DNA of 64,000 bases, from the NCBI GenBank assembly GCA_021292105.1, contig CM037868.1, positions 32,806,523 to 32,870,522 on the forward strand, written 5' to 3'. The DNA comes from Anadara kagoshimensis (lineage: Eukaryota; Mollusca; Bivalvia; Arcoida; Arcidae). Below the pieces are notes generated by a model. It searched no databases and was not told the DNA's origin. It was given only the letters and a program-made list of their open reading frames with translations. Below are positions 1-13,100 of the stretch, in pieces (within the stretch, counting starts at the first letter, position 1; every line of letters begins with the position of its first letter). The position numbers and the translations under genes were made by a program.

Positions 1-324
1 TGATTAGGTATTTGTGTTGTAACAGTAGTTTATTTTTTGGAAAGGCACTAAGTGCAAGTTTACATATTTATTCCCAGTTTACGCTTCTAGTATTTTTTTA
101 TGAAATGTAAAAAAAAAATAACCACACATGCGTAAGAAATAGCACGGCTATGATATTGCACATACCCTATGATTGATGCCCATAGTACATATTTAGCAAG
201 AATTATTTGAAATAATTTCATTCTGAAATTCTGAAACGGAAAATTTGCAACTTCTTTATAAGGTATATAATTATGTCATTGGCCAAAATTCATTTTATTA
301 GGAATTATAGTAGTATGTATGTTT

Positions 325-751
325 CAGGGTTCGTACAGGCCTGGAAAAGTCCTTAAATTTTGAGGTTTGCCCTAAAAAGACCCTAAAAACAAGTCTGACC
401 CTAAAAAGCCCTTGAATTTATCTTGAAGGCTCTAAAAAGTCCTTGAATTTAGCGAGTTGGGTGTCTGTATGTCAATATTAAGTGGTTGTAAATAGACTGA
501 TATAAATAAATAATGAATTGATGTTACATTGAAATGTGCAGTTTAAAGGTACCTGGCCCAACCGAATGCCCAACTTCAACCTCTACTTCAAGTGTTGTTA
601 CTATGGACATGTTTGATTGATTTAGTTGCCTTTGCACCAATATATTTTGCTAAAATTGTCCCTCTGATTAGGCCTTTAATTTGCAAATAATACCCTAAAA
701 AGACCCTAAAAAGTCCTTAAATTTGGAGTCCAAATGTCTGTACGAACCCTG
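325..751. mobile_element. Non-autonomous DNA transposon, 5-bp TSD family, copy 1
   Basis: Termini CAGGGTTCGTACAG... and ...CTGTACGAACCCTG are inverted, flanked by the direct repeat TGTTT (320-324 and 752-756). The interior has many CCCTAAAAAG / GTCCTTAAATTT words and no ORF. Sister copies are at 2846-3292 and 6942-7441. CAG...CTG ends with a 5-bp target duplication suggest a hAT-like (5-bp clade) source; this is inference. Confidence 0.88.
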
Positions 752-763
752 TGTTTACATCTG

Positions 764-1010
764 AACTTTGAAATCCCTATTCTTTGTAACCTATCAGAAT
801 GGAGTTAATATAGTATTTGTGAAATCCTGGTACTCGGTATCCAATCAAAATTAAGTTAACATATAGATTTGAAATCCTAGAACTCTGTATCCAATCAAAA
901 TGTATATCCAATCAGAAGGGGAATCACATTTGCTGTGAAATCCTAGTGATCAGTAATCCAATCAAAAGGGAGCTTACACATTCATTATCAAATCAAAAGG
1001 CATCAAAAAT
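764..1010 (+). repeat. Degenerate ~60-bp tandem repeat
   Basis: Four diverged units built on GAAATCCTAG...TCCAATCAAAA sit in the intron just upstream of exon 1. No coding potential was seen. Confidence 0.6.
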
Positions 1011-1115
1011 ATTTATAAATACATGTAAACCTGTAATTATATTTTGTTTTAAATTTAAATTTTACTTGTTGTAATTTGTGTTAATCTTGTTTCTATATGT
1101 TTCTTTTAATTTTAG

Positions 1116-1235
1116 CTTATTGCCAGGGTACCTACCATTGTCGTAAAACTAGAGGGTGGTGTAGGAAAACGGACTGTTCCATTGTTAATTGTAGAGGCAT
1201 CATTTGAAGGAGAAGTTAAAAATTGGAGCACAAAA
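1116..1235 (+). CDS. VPS13: VPS13 exon 1 of window (pre-VAB segment)
   Basis: 40 codons, phase 0 at both ends. The acceptor is a T-rich tract ending TTTTAG and the donor is GTAAGA. It encodes LIARVPTIVVKLEGG... ending NWSTK, matching the VPS13A/C stretch that ends in KNWSS just before the VWEPLLEP motif. The preceding exon lies outside the window. Confidence 0.9.
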
Positions 1236-4092
1236 GTAAGATTATATTTACTATAATAATGTAACAGATTTCTCTTAGAACATTGTGAGAACAAAAAATG
1301 TTTATGTTGTAAAACTTTATATGCCTGTACATGCCTCGCCCTCTACCCCATAGACAATGAGCATTAAAATCTTTAAAAAAAAATTGCTTGCCTCACTTGA
1401 TTGGGACCCCATAGAAAAAGAGCAGCTAAAATCTTCAAAATATATTCTTGTTGGAATATACTCTCTTAGGGTCCCATAGAGAAAGAGCATTAAGCTAATT
1501 AAGAATGAAAAGATTGCTCTGACACAAATATTTTTGTACAGCGTGAACAAAGTGAACCTGTACTTTGTCATCGCTTTCTTCCAAGATATCGAGCTTCTTT
1601 GCTATGAAATTATAAGATATGAGTACACCTGGAAATAGTGCGCCTGATAAATGAGCGTGAAAGAAGTATATCTGTTTTATCGTGAGATATGTATTCTGAG
1701 ACGGGTAATGCATTTGGTTACATATGCACATTTGGAATAAATTTTCGGAAAACATTTCAGAATCTAGTAACATATTGCGACGGGATGCATCTAATAATTT
1801 CTGCACTTTGGCGAACTGATCTCATGTTTACAATAAAAAGTAGTTCGAGAAGTTTGCGTCCTACGATGTAAAATCATAACTTTTTAAGAAATAAACAGCA
1901 ACGGCAGGTTGTTTAATTAATTCTTCGTGAAATCTACGGAAATTTAAATTTATTTTGAAGGTTATGATAACGTATTTTAATGTTGAGGCAATTGTGTATT
2001 TTAAAATGTTTATCGATTAGATTTTACTTTCGTGAAAGGGAGATAATTCGTACAGTGTTGTATGCAAATTTTATATACAGTCGTTTTACCAGTTCCGAAC
2101 AGGGTTTCATATAAGCGCTGCTGCAGACGTCATCCACAAGCAGAGGAAATAAAATTTATGTGGTGTAATAATACAAATGTTTACTGATTCCAAAATATCG
2201 ACACCTGTCCTCAAAAACACGTGGTAGTATGTTTTCTTGAAAAAAGCATTTCCGTGATCACGATTTGTTTACATCGTTAAACTAGGTCACCAACAATCTC
2301 GTACATTTAGGAAGCGGTTGAAGAAACAGCAAATTGAGAAAGTTATTTTGCGATTCCTTTAATGGAACGGGATTGAAATTTTAGATTATTCGGTAGTAAA
2401 AATTCGGAACTGGTAAAACAACTAAATGATTCAGTTATGCATACAACCGCTAGAATGTACCCCCTCATAGCGACGGTAGGATCTGCAAAACTCTACTTTC
2501 TCTCTATCCGAAATGACAAAACGATCGGGTACAACTTTTTAAATTTTAATTACCGATTGTCTTTTTCATATAATTATGAAATTAATTTTTTCTACCATTT
2601 AATTCAGCAATACATGGTTTGGTACATAAAAATTTGTTTCTTTTTCCAAAAAAAACCCCATCCGTCGGACTATATGCATAGATTAACGACACCCCCCCCC
2701 CCCGAATTTTCGGTTATATTCTGTCTTGCCACAACACAATTTTCCCAACTACGCTGTACAGCAGCACGACAGTGCTATGTTTAAGTTGTTTTATTGATGG
2801 CGGATGTTATTATAGGCCATCAGCGATATTGTGGCAGAGTGTTTACAGGGTTCGTACAGGCCTTGAAAAGTCCTTAAATTTTGAGGTTTGCCCTAAAAAG
2901 ACCCTAAAAACAAGTCTGGCCCTTAAAATCTCTTGATTTGATCCTGAAGGTTCTTAAAAGCTTTTGAATTTGGCCAGTTGGGTGTCTGTATTTCGATATT
3001 AAGTGGTTGCATATAGACTGGTATCAATAAATAATTAATTAATAAGTAATGTTAAAATGGGCAATCTAAACTTAAAGGTACTTGGCCCAACCGAACGCCC
3101 AACTTCAACCTCCACTTCAAGTGTCATTACTATGGACACATAGATAATTGTTTTATTGATTTGATTTAATATTGCACCAATATTTTTTTGCTAAAATTGT
3201 CCCTTTGATTAGCCCTTAAATTTGCAAATAAGACCCTGAAAAGACCCTAAAAAGTCCTTAAATTTGGAGTCCAAATGTCTGTACGAACCCTGGTTTATAA
3301 ACTTGGAAGAGTCTATATAATGTATATAGCCTAAGATAGGAATATATAGAGGTGGAAATGACAAATAAACGCACGAAGGCGTGAATAACGTATACCGTAA
3401 CATGGTATTAATACCTTTTGTGTATAATTAACTCGCCCGTGTTAATAAACACTCTGCCACAATATCGCTGACGGACTATACCACATATTTTTTATACCCG
3501 TATAACCGTACGCATGTAACTTTATAAACCGATTGAATAGGATTAAATAGTCCAATTTTTGAATTAAAACAAAAAATTATTGATATGTTTCCAAAAAGTT
3601 GCTGTCTAAATGATTGATGATCAATCTTTGATTGTGATAAACTGCAAAAAACAATCCAACCATATGACCAAAAAACAAAATGGCGGATTTAAAACAGCAT
3701 TTATGTTTTTTATCAAAATAATCTATTATTTGATCCAAATGTGACAAATGTCTATTAAATATACTTTAATTATCATTAAATCCATGTATTTATAGCCAAT
3801 CATAAAGTTATAAAGCCCATGTACATCAGATCTATACTATAAAATACGGGTATAAAAAATACATGGTAATACCACATTTGTAATTGACACGTACAGGGCA
3901 ATAACCACTTTTGGAAACTGATATACAGTAAAACCTCGACTCATCGTCACCATTTGTTCAGTCAAATTTTGGCGTTATAAAGGGGTTTGGCGATAAATTG
4001 AGGGAAGCGGATAAGAAAAACATAAACAAAATGGATTTTGGGATTATAAAATAGTGTGGCGATAAGCGAGATGGCATTATAACAAGGTTTTA

Positions 4093-4144
<52 letters not shown>

Positions 4145-7100
4145 ATGTGTGTGTTTGTTTTTAAATCTTTTACATTTTGCATTTTTTGCAGCTTAGCGTT
4201 GAAAGTGTGATGAAGCTGGAAGTGGCTTATTACAATGAGAAGTTGACAGTCTGGGAACCACTTTTAGAGCCAGTTGTTGAGGAGGGTAAAGTCAGGTGGT
4301 GGGAGTTAGGATTAGAGGTAAATTTAAATAACCTGTTTTATAAGAATGTCTGACCATCTGTTTGTCTGTTTTTCTCTATTACTCCACTCCACTCCATACC
4401 CACCCATTTTTTCAGATTTTTGGCCTGGTTGCACGGAGTGTAAATCCGTTTTATAGTATGGTGAATGTTGGGCGGGCGGGGAAAATGGGGCACCTACTTT
4501 GTGAACTCAACTTCATCTACAGTTTTCAATCAAAAACCTTTAAACTTCACAGAATGTTTCTATATATATTGAAGATATGCACCTGACTTGATAGAAATAT
4601 TTCAAAATTTTTTCCGTATTTTTCCAGACTTTGAAACTTAGTCACTTTTTAGCAAGTTTTTGAACGGGGGTACCTACTTTGTGAACTCAACTCCTCCTAC
4701 AGTTTTTAACCAAAAACCTTGAAACTTCGCAGAATGATTTATATATATATTGAAGATATGCACTCGACTTTATGGAAATATTTCAATATTTTTTCCCCAT
4801 TTTTCCAGACTTTGAAACTTAGTCACTTTTTAGCAAGTTTTTGAACGGGGGTACCTACTTTGTGAACTCAACTCCTCCTACAGTTTTCAATCAAAAACCT
4901 TTAAACTTCACAGAATGTTTCTATAAATATTGACGATGTGCACCTGACTTTATGGAAATATTTCAGAATTTTTTTACCCATTTTTCCAGACTTTGAATTT
5001 TAATTACTTTGTAACTTAGTTACTGTATATATCAAAATATGATCAAAGATGTGCACCTGACTTAATGTGTGTGTGTGCTGATGATAAGTACAAAACTATG
5101 ATAGAAGTTAACAATAAACCAATGACTTCAAGAAAAATATTAAAATGATTGAGATTTTTCTAATACATATATATACTTGTTTCTATATTTATTCCCCATT
5201 TTTCATGACTTTCTGTGAAGTATTAAAAAAAAACAACTTGTGCACCATGCTTTTTGCAATTATTTAAAATTTCTTCCACACTTTACACCCATTCAATAGA
5301 AATTTAAAAAACAACCCGGCCCATTGAGTCTTTGACCCATTTTTCTGGATTTTCAGTGCTAATTATTACCATGGTAACTATTTTATTTTAGGTGTGTATG
5401 AATGACGATGAGTTGCCACCGCCACCAGAAGATGACGGAGAGACGGTTGACATAGTCATGCCACCCGCTAAAATGGTAGTCAATATCCGCTCACAGGATG
5501 CCTTACAACTGATGGTCTCCAAATCCTGTCTCGAAGTCCTCACCAACCTGGGTCAGGTAAATGTTTATTCACCTACTATCTGAGTCACTTTGTTTTTGAC
5601 AATGAATTTTGTCACCCTTCGAAGAAATTCCTCGCGTAGTAACTTGCTGGAGTAGATAGAACAATGTTCGGAAATCTGCAGGGGTACATAAATGCAAGTG
5701 ACATCTAGTGGTAGAAGGGAAGTAACTCGTAGATTGCAGATGTATAGTTACGGTAAACAAACATGGGGACAATGTATTTTAAGTTGAATAAAATACGAAA
5801 TAGAAGTTAAAAAAAATCAAACTACTATTTGACAGGTTACATGGTCCCATGCACCCCGTGATAGATGAATGTACCTTTCGCTAGTTGCTCAGGGTACATA
5901 GATTTTTACGGGGTACATGGGGCCGTATAACCTGCCATAATCCTGTATAACTTATCATGTTTACTGTAAACCAACTTTTATTCTTGGATATTGTACTATA
6001 ACATGTAGCTTTATTGTTTCAAGTGACCTTTAAACTACTGCGGTAGCTCAGTTAGTAGAGTGCTCACTCCGTAAGTGGGAGGTCATGGGTTCCATCCCAG
6101 GCCGGGTCTGACCTATGACTTGAAAGTGGATAGTGACTGTTCTTTCGCCAAGCACTCAGCATTACGAAATGAAAGTCACGGTTCCTTTGGATGGGAACTT
6201 AAAATAATCTAGGCCCTGTGTCACAGTAGGCTTTGCATGCTAAAGAACCCTGCTGTACAATGTCATTAGCACAATGCACAGGCAAAATTTTTGCACCTTC
6301 ACCTATAGCTGGCGACGTCTCGATATAAGTGATATATTCTTGACTGGGATGTTCAACACCATTACTCAACTCAACTCAAGAAGCTAGAAAAATGAAATTT
6401 TATATAAGGTGTTACAAAAACAAATGTCTTATACTGTAAAACACTTTATTTTCGCGATATTTCTATCAAAGTCATTTTGCAGCATGAAATTTTCGCAATA
6501 CCAGGTTGTGAGCCTGATCCCATCGTGATCCCCTCATGTAAAAGGCCATTCATATTTATTCGATCAAATTTATTTTCGCGCATATTATTTTCGTGATTAT
6601 TTATGAACTCGGGAATTACGCGAAAATAACATGCACGCAAAAATTTCATGTTTTACAGTATTTACCTGATTATATACTATAGGCTTTTGGCGATGCATAC
6701 AAACTGGTAGAGCCTGCAGAGAGAGCGGGAGAAGTCATGGCTCCTTATGTCATCAATAATTACACAGGATTGGACTTGATCATGAAGCTAGACAATGCAT
6801 TTGAGGTATTTTCCCTATTTTACGCTTTACTGATGGGGGAAATGGGAAAGGCTGGTGGTCAATAGTAGCCAAGTGGTGAGCAAATCACAGCTCCTCATCA
6901 CCAACTAGGTAAAACCTAATGTGTGATTAGGTTGTTGATTGCAGGGTTCATACAGGCCTGGAAAAGTCCTTAAATTATGAGGTTTGCCCTAAAAAAGACC
7001 CTAAAAACAAGTCTGACCCTAAAAAGCCCTTGAATTTATCTTGAAGGCCGTAAAAAAACCTTGAATTTGGCCAGTTTGGTGTCTGTATTTCGATATTAGT

Positions 7101-10100
7101 GGTTGCAAATAGACTGATATAAATAAACAAATAAATTAATTAATAAGTAACATTGAAATGGGCAATTTAAAGGTACCTGGCCCAACTGAACGAACGACAA
7201 ACTCCACTTCAATTATCGTTACTATGGACACGTAAGTAATTGTTTAAAGGTACCTGGCCCAACCGAATGCCCAACTTCAACCTCTACTTCAAGTGTTGTT
7301 ACTATGGACACGTTTGATTGATTTAGTTGCCTTTGCACCAATATTTTTTGCTAAAATTGTCCCTCTGATTAGGCCTTAAATATGCAAATAAGACCTTAAA
7401 AAGTCCTTAAATTTGTAGTCCATATGTCTGTACGAACCCTGGATTGGCTTGATGAAGGTTTGTGGTTTTCTCCAGATGACATGGTTTCCTCTACCATCTT
7501 ATAAATTCCTGTTATTTCACCTATAGCTGGTGACATCTTGATATAAGTGAAATACTCTTGAATTGGACGTAATACCGCATCTAATCATTCTTCAAAGACC
7601 ACCTGATGCCCCTTGTCACAGCATGTGTGGCACATTAAATAACCCTTCTTGCACATTACCCTAAGTGCACTGGAAAGGTAAAAATTTCTGTCACTTCATC
7701 TATAGCTGGTGACATCTTGATATAAGTGAAATATCCTTGACTTGGACGTAATACCTCATCTAATCATTCTTTAAAGACTACCCCGATGCCCCTTGTCACA
7801 GCATGTGTGGCACATTAAATAACCCTTACGGCACATTACCTTGAGTGCACTGGAAAGGTAAAAATTTCTGTCACTTCACCTATAGCTGGTGACATCTTGA
7901 TATAAGTGAAATATCCTTGACTTGGATGTAATACCTCATACAATATTCTTTAAAGACTACCCCGATGCCCCTTGTCACAGCAGGTGTGGCATATTAAATT
8001 ACCCTGAGTTCACTCCAAAGATCAAAATTCCTGTCTCTTCACCTATAGCTGGTGATGTCTTGATACCAGTAAAAAGAATTGACTTAGACATAAAACCCCG
8101 TTTAATCAATCAGTCAATCAATCATATTGCTGTTTTATATCTTAGCTTCCCGCAGATGGTTCCAACGGTAAGGTCAAGATGACTGCTGGTAGAGAGTTAC
8201 CACTGAACGTAAAAACCAAACCGACACTGACACGGAAAGCGTCCATCATTAAGGCCAACCAAGAAGGAGACGAAAAGAAGGTCTTGTTTCAGGTAAAAAG
8301 AAACCTGTTTACATTACAGGTGTATATGTGTGTACTTAATGTGTGAATTCTTATAGTCAAACAACATTGACATGTCCACTTGACCTTTAACTTGAATATT
8401 CTTTATGGACCTGGGTACATACACTGCCATCTCTAAATTATTACACATGTTTAGAACTAAAACTGGTTATATTATGATTAACTAACAGTAAATCAAATGT
8501 TCAGCCAAGTGTAACAAAGATATGAGTTCGAAGGAACTATTATATCAGTTTAAAATACGCGATTGAAAGTATCCATGTTGTTTTTTGACTGTTAAGTTGC
8601 CATCCCTTCCGGTGTGTATAAAAGTCAAATTAAACATGGAAAGTTCCGGAATTCAGAGTTGCCGATATATTAATTTTTTCACAGCTTGTATCGATATAAG
8701 TATCGTAATTCTAAATATAGATTATAATCGATAATTGATATATGGTCCCACTCCTAGTGCATGTATTATCTGGAAATTCTAACACTATCCAAGTATTGGG
8801 TGGATCCTCCTATATGAATATTCCTAATGAAAGGTCAAGTGTACAGGTCAATGTTGTTTGCCTATATATCAATTGACGTATAGCCGGCCACGCCCACAAT
8901 GTTCCATCAAATGTCCGGATGCTTGATTTACACGCAAAAAGAATGAAAACTCTGCCTGAATTGTGCCATTTAATGACGTCACTGACACTAGTACGTCATT
9001 GGTTGCCGTTATGCTGCTTTGGTATCGTGATGGCGACCAGTGTCGGAACATAGTGGGCGTGGTCGGCGAAATGTCTATTATGCATTGTGTGATAATATTT
9101 ACTTTTGCAGTGGGTTTGTTACATGTATATAACAACTTTGTCTGATGAGAAAAAATGGGTTTTCATGAGCTATGCATGCCATTGATCATGTGACTTGAGT
9201 GAAACATTCATCTTCTTCTGGCTGTTCCAGTAAGTACATGTGGAACATGCATCATTTTTCTGGCTGTTCCAGTGATTAAACATACATGTTAAATTTCAAA
9301 GGAGGTATGAAGACTTTATGCAGAATATCATTTTTCTGGCTGTTCCATTGATTAAGTATGGAACATTCATAATTTTTGGCTGTTCCAGTGATTAGACATA
9401 CATGTTGTAGGTCTTTGAATTTCAAAGTGTGTATGAATAAATATATGCAGAATATCCTTTTTTAGCTGTTCCTTTGATTACATCTGGAACATTCATCATT
9501 TTTGGCTGTTCCAATGATTAGACATACACTTTGTAGGTCGTTGAATTTCAAAGTGTGTATGAATAAATATATGCCGAATATCATTTTTTAGCTGTTCCAT
9601 TGATTACATCTGGAACATTCATCATTTTTGGCTGTTCCAATGATTAGACATACACTTTGTAGGTCGTTGAATTTCAAAGTGTGTATGAATAAATATATGC
9701 CGAATATCATTTTTAGCTCACCTGGCCTAAAGGCCATGTGAGCTTTTGCCATCACTTGGCGTCCGTCGTCCGTCAGTCAGTCCGTCCGTCAGTCTGTCAG
9801 TCCGTCTGTAAACTTTTCACATTTTGGCTATCTCCTCTGAAACCCCATAACCAATTTTAAACAAACTTTACAGGAATGATGTATGGAAGGTCCTTTACTT
9901 AGATTGCCGAAATGTTTTTGATCCGCCAAAAAACATGGCTGCCAGCGCAGAAGATAGTTTAACATTGGACCCTATGAGAAAAATGCATTTTTGACTATGT
10001 CCTCAGAAATGACTGAAGCAAATTTAACCAAACTTTACAGGAATGGTGTAAGGAAGGTCCTTTATTTAGATTGCCAAAATTTTTCTGATTCGTCAAAAAA

Positions 10101-13100
10101 CATGGCCGTCAGCACAGAAGATAGTTTTACATTGGACCCTATGGGAAAAGCATATATTTGCTATCTTCTTTGAAACCGCTGAGCCAATTTGAACCAAACT
10201 TTACAGGAATAATGTATGCAAGGTCATTTACTAAGATTGCCCAAATTTTTCTGATCCGCCAAAAAAAATGGCCGCTAAGGCTGAAACGTTTACAAAATAT
10301 GTAAACGTGTACACGATTGACAGTAAACGAAACGAAACCGTTTACACGGATGAATACTAGAATGCATGTAAAAATGTAAACAATCATAATGCCAGGTATT
10401 TAACATGGTACAGTTAAGGTAGTTAATATGAACATGATGACCTTTACTCTGTATTATAATCAATTTTTATTATTATTTTGTGATTAAATGCCATAAATGA
10501 TCAAACTGGTCATCACAAAGAATGATGGTTGGAATAAGAATCAACAGCGATGGACTTTCAGTTAGTCAATTTGTTTACCTGTGCAACTCATGCGTAACTA
10601 AATTACTGACAAACCAACTTCCGATGGGTCTCCTCAAAGTAACATGAATTAAAACTCCAAATTATTTTTCAGTTGAATCAATGATTCTAACATAAAACAG
10701 TTTTATATTCAAAATCCAAACATTAATCCATATCAAATAAATTAATGGATGGAATTTAAACTTGTCACATTAATAATTTGATCGGCAAATTTACTACTAG
10801 CTGAAGAATAGTTGCCGATTTTGAAACCTTCCCCCATCAGGTATGGGTCAAAGGTCGCGCACACTTCTATGTAGCCTACATTTCACCCATTTATCGGAGA
10901 TTTATAGGCATTTATAACTGTCTGGATTTAAACACTATTATTTGATTTGGTATCAACAGAACCATGTTTGAGATCATTAGCCATCACCTGTGCTACAACC
11001 CATGTAGCTGAGTACCATTTTACACAACAGACATAATATTTTAAGTTTTGTTTTCCCGACACACCATCAATCACTTCAAAATATTCCCCAATTTCAGACC
11101 TTCCGTTTTTCTTTAGCTATTTTCCAGACTCAATCAATAATATGACAACTCAATGATTAAACAACAAAGTATATTTTTATTGTTTTATTTGACAATAAAA
11201 AGTAGATATATTTTATATTACACTTCATTAATGTAGTCCAATATGGCGGTCAAAGGTTACGTTTAACCGTTTACTATTTTTGTAAACGTTTACAGGTCAA
11301 AACCGAAACTGTATCGTGTACACGTGTAAACGTTTCAGCCTTAATGGCCGCCAGGGCCAAACAAAGTTTAACATTGGGCCCTATGGGAAAATGCACATTT
11401 TGGCTATCTCCTCTGAAACGACTGAAGGGAATTCAATTAAACTTTACAGGAATAATGTATGGAAGGTCTTTTGCAAAGATTGCTGAAATTTTTCTGATCC
11501 GCCTAAAAATATGGCTGCCAGCGGGAAACATAGTTTAACATTGGACCCTATGGGAAAAACACATTTTGGCTATCTCCTCTGAAACTATTGAAGCAAACTT
11601 AACCAAACTTTAGAGGAATGATGTACAGAAGGTCCTTTACATAGATTGCCAAAATTTTTCTGATTGGCCAAAAAACATGGCTGCCAGAGCAAAAGGTAGT
11701 TTAACATGGGACCCTATGGGAAAAACGCATTTTGGCTATCTCCTCAGAAATGACTAAAGCGAATTTAACCAAACTTTACAGGAATGATGTATAGAAGGTC
11801 CTTTACTTAGATTGCCAAAATTTTCTGATCCGCCGAAAACATGGCCGCCAGGGCATAAGATAGTTTAACATTGGACCCTATGGGAAAAATGATTTTTGAC
11901 TATGTCCTCAGAAATGACTTAAGCAAATTGAACCAAACTTTACAGGAATGATGTATAGAAGGTCCTTTACATAGATTGCCAAAATTTTTCTGATCCTCCA
12001 AAAAACATGGCTGCCAGCGGAGAACATAGTTTCACATTGGACCCTATGGGAAAAGCATATATGCTATCTCCTCTGAAGCTAGTGAAGCAAATTGAACCAA
12101 ACTTTACAGGAATGATGTATAAATGGTCCTTTACTTAGATTGCCAAAATTTTTCTGATCTTCAAAAAAAAAAAACAAAAACATGGCTGTCAGTGCAAAAG
12201 ATAGTTTAACATTGGACTCTATAGAAAAAACGCATTTTTGACTATGTCCTCAGAAATGACTGAAGCAAATTGAACCAAACTTTACAGGAATGATGTATAG
12301 AAGGTCCTTTACATAGATTGCCAAAATTTTCCTGATCTGCATAAAAACATGGCTGCCAGTGGAGAACATTGTTTCACGTTGGACCCTATGGGAAAAGCAT
12401 ATATTTGCTATTTCTTTTGAAGCTACTAAAGCAAATTGAATCAAACTTTACAGGAATGATGTATGGATGGTTCTTTACTTAGATTGTGGACATTTTTTTG
12501 ATCTGCCAAAAAGATGGCTGCCAGCACAGAACATAGTTTAACCCTATGGGAATAGCATATATTTGCTATCTCCTCTAAAGCTACTGAAGCAAATTAAACC
12601 AAACTTTATGGGAATGATGTATGGAAGGTCCTTTACTTAGATTGACAAATTCAAATTGCCCGTTTCATATACAATAAAGGCAAAACACTTTCAAAATCTC
12701 GGAAGCTGAAATTTCATTGGACAATAAATGTTACAACAATGGCTCATTCACATATGCCCCTAAACGGTGTGTCCTGTATCAAAAATGGGGGAGCAAGTGA
12801 GAGATGTGATTTTAATCAGATTGAAAAAACTGTGAATGGTACATATAGTTCTAGAGTGATTTCCTTAGCCATTCTGTCTGATATAAACAGTGCATTTTTT
12901 CATCACTGGAATACAAATTTGCTTTAAAAGCAGTTTAGTCAGGTGAGCGATACAGGCTCAGCCACACTGAGCCTCTGGTTTAGCTGTTCCATTAATTACA
13001 TCTGGAATATTCATCATTTCCTGGCTGTTTCAGTGATTAGACATACTTGTCCTTAATAGTAGCTCTTTAAATTTCATAAGAGCACACAGTTTGCTTCATA

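Noticed and set aside
8869-9145. Overlapping ORFs of 88 and 60 codons
   Set aside because: They read through a palindromic MITE that recurs at four places; no conserved protein.
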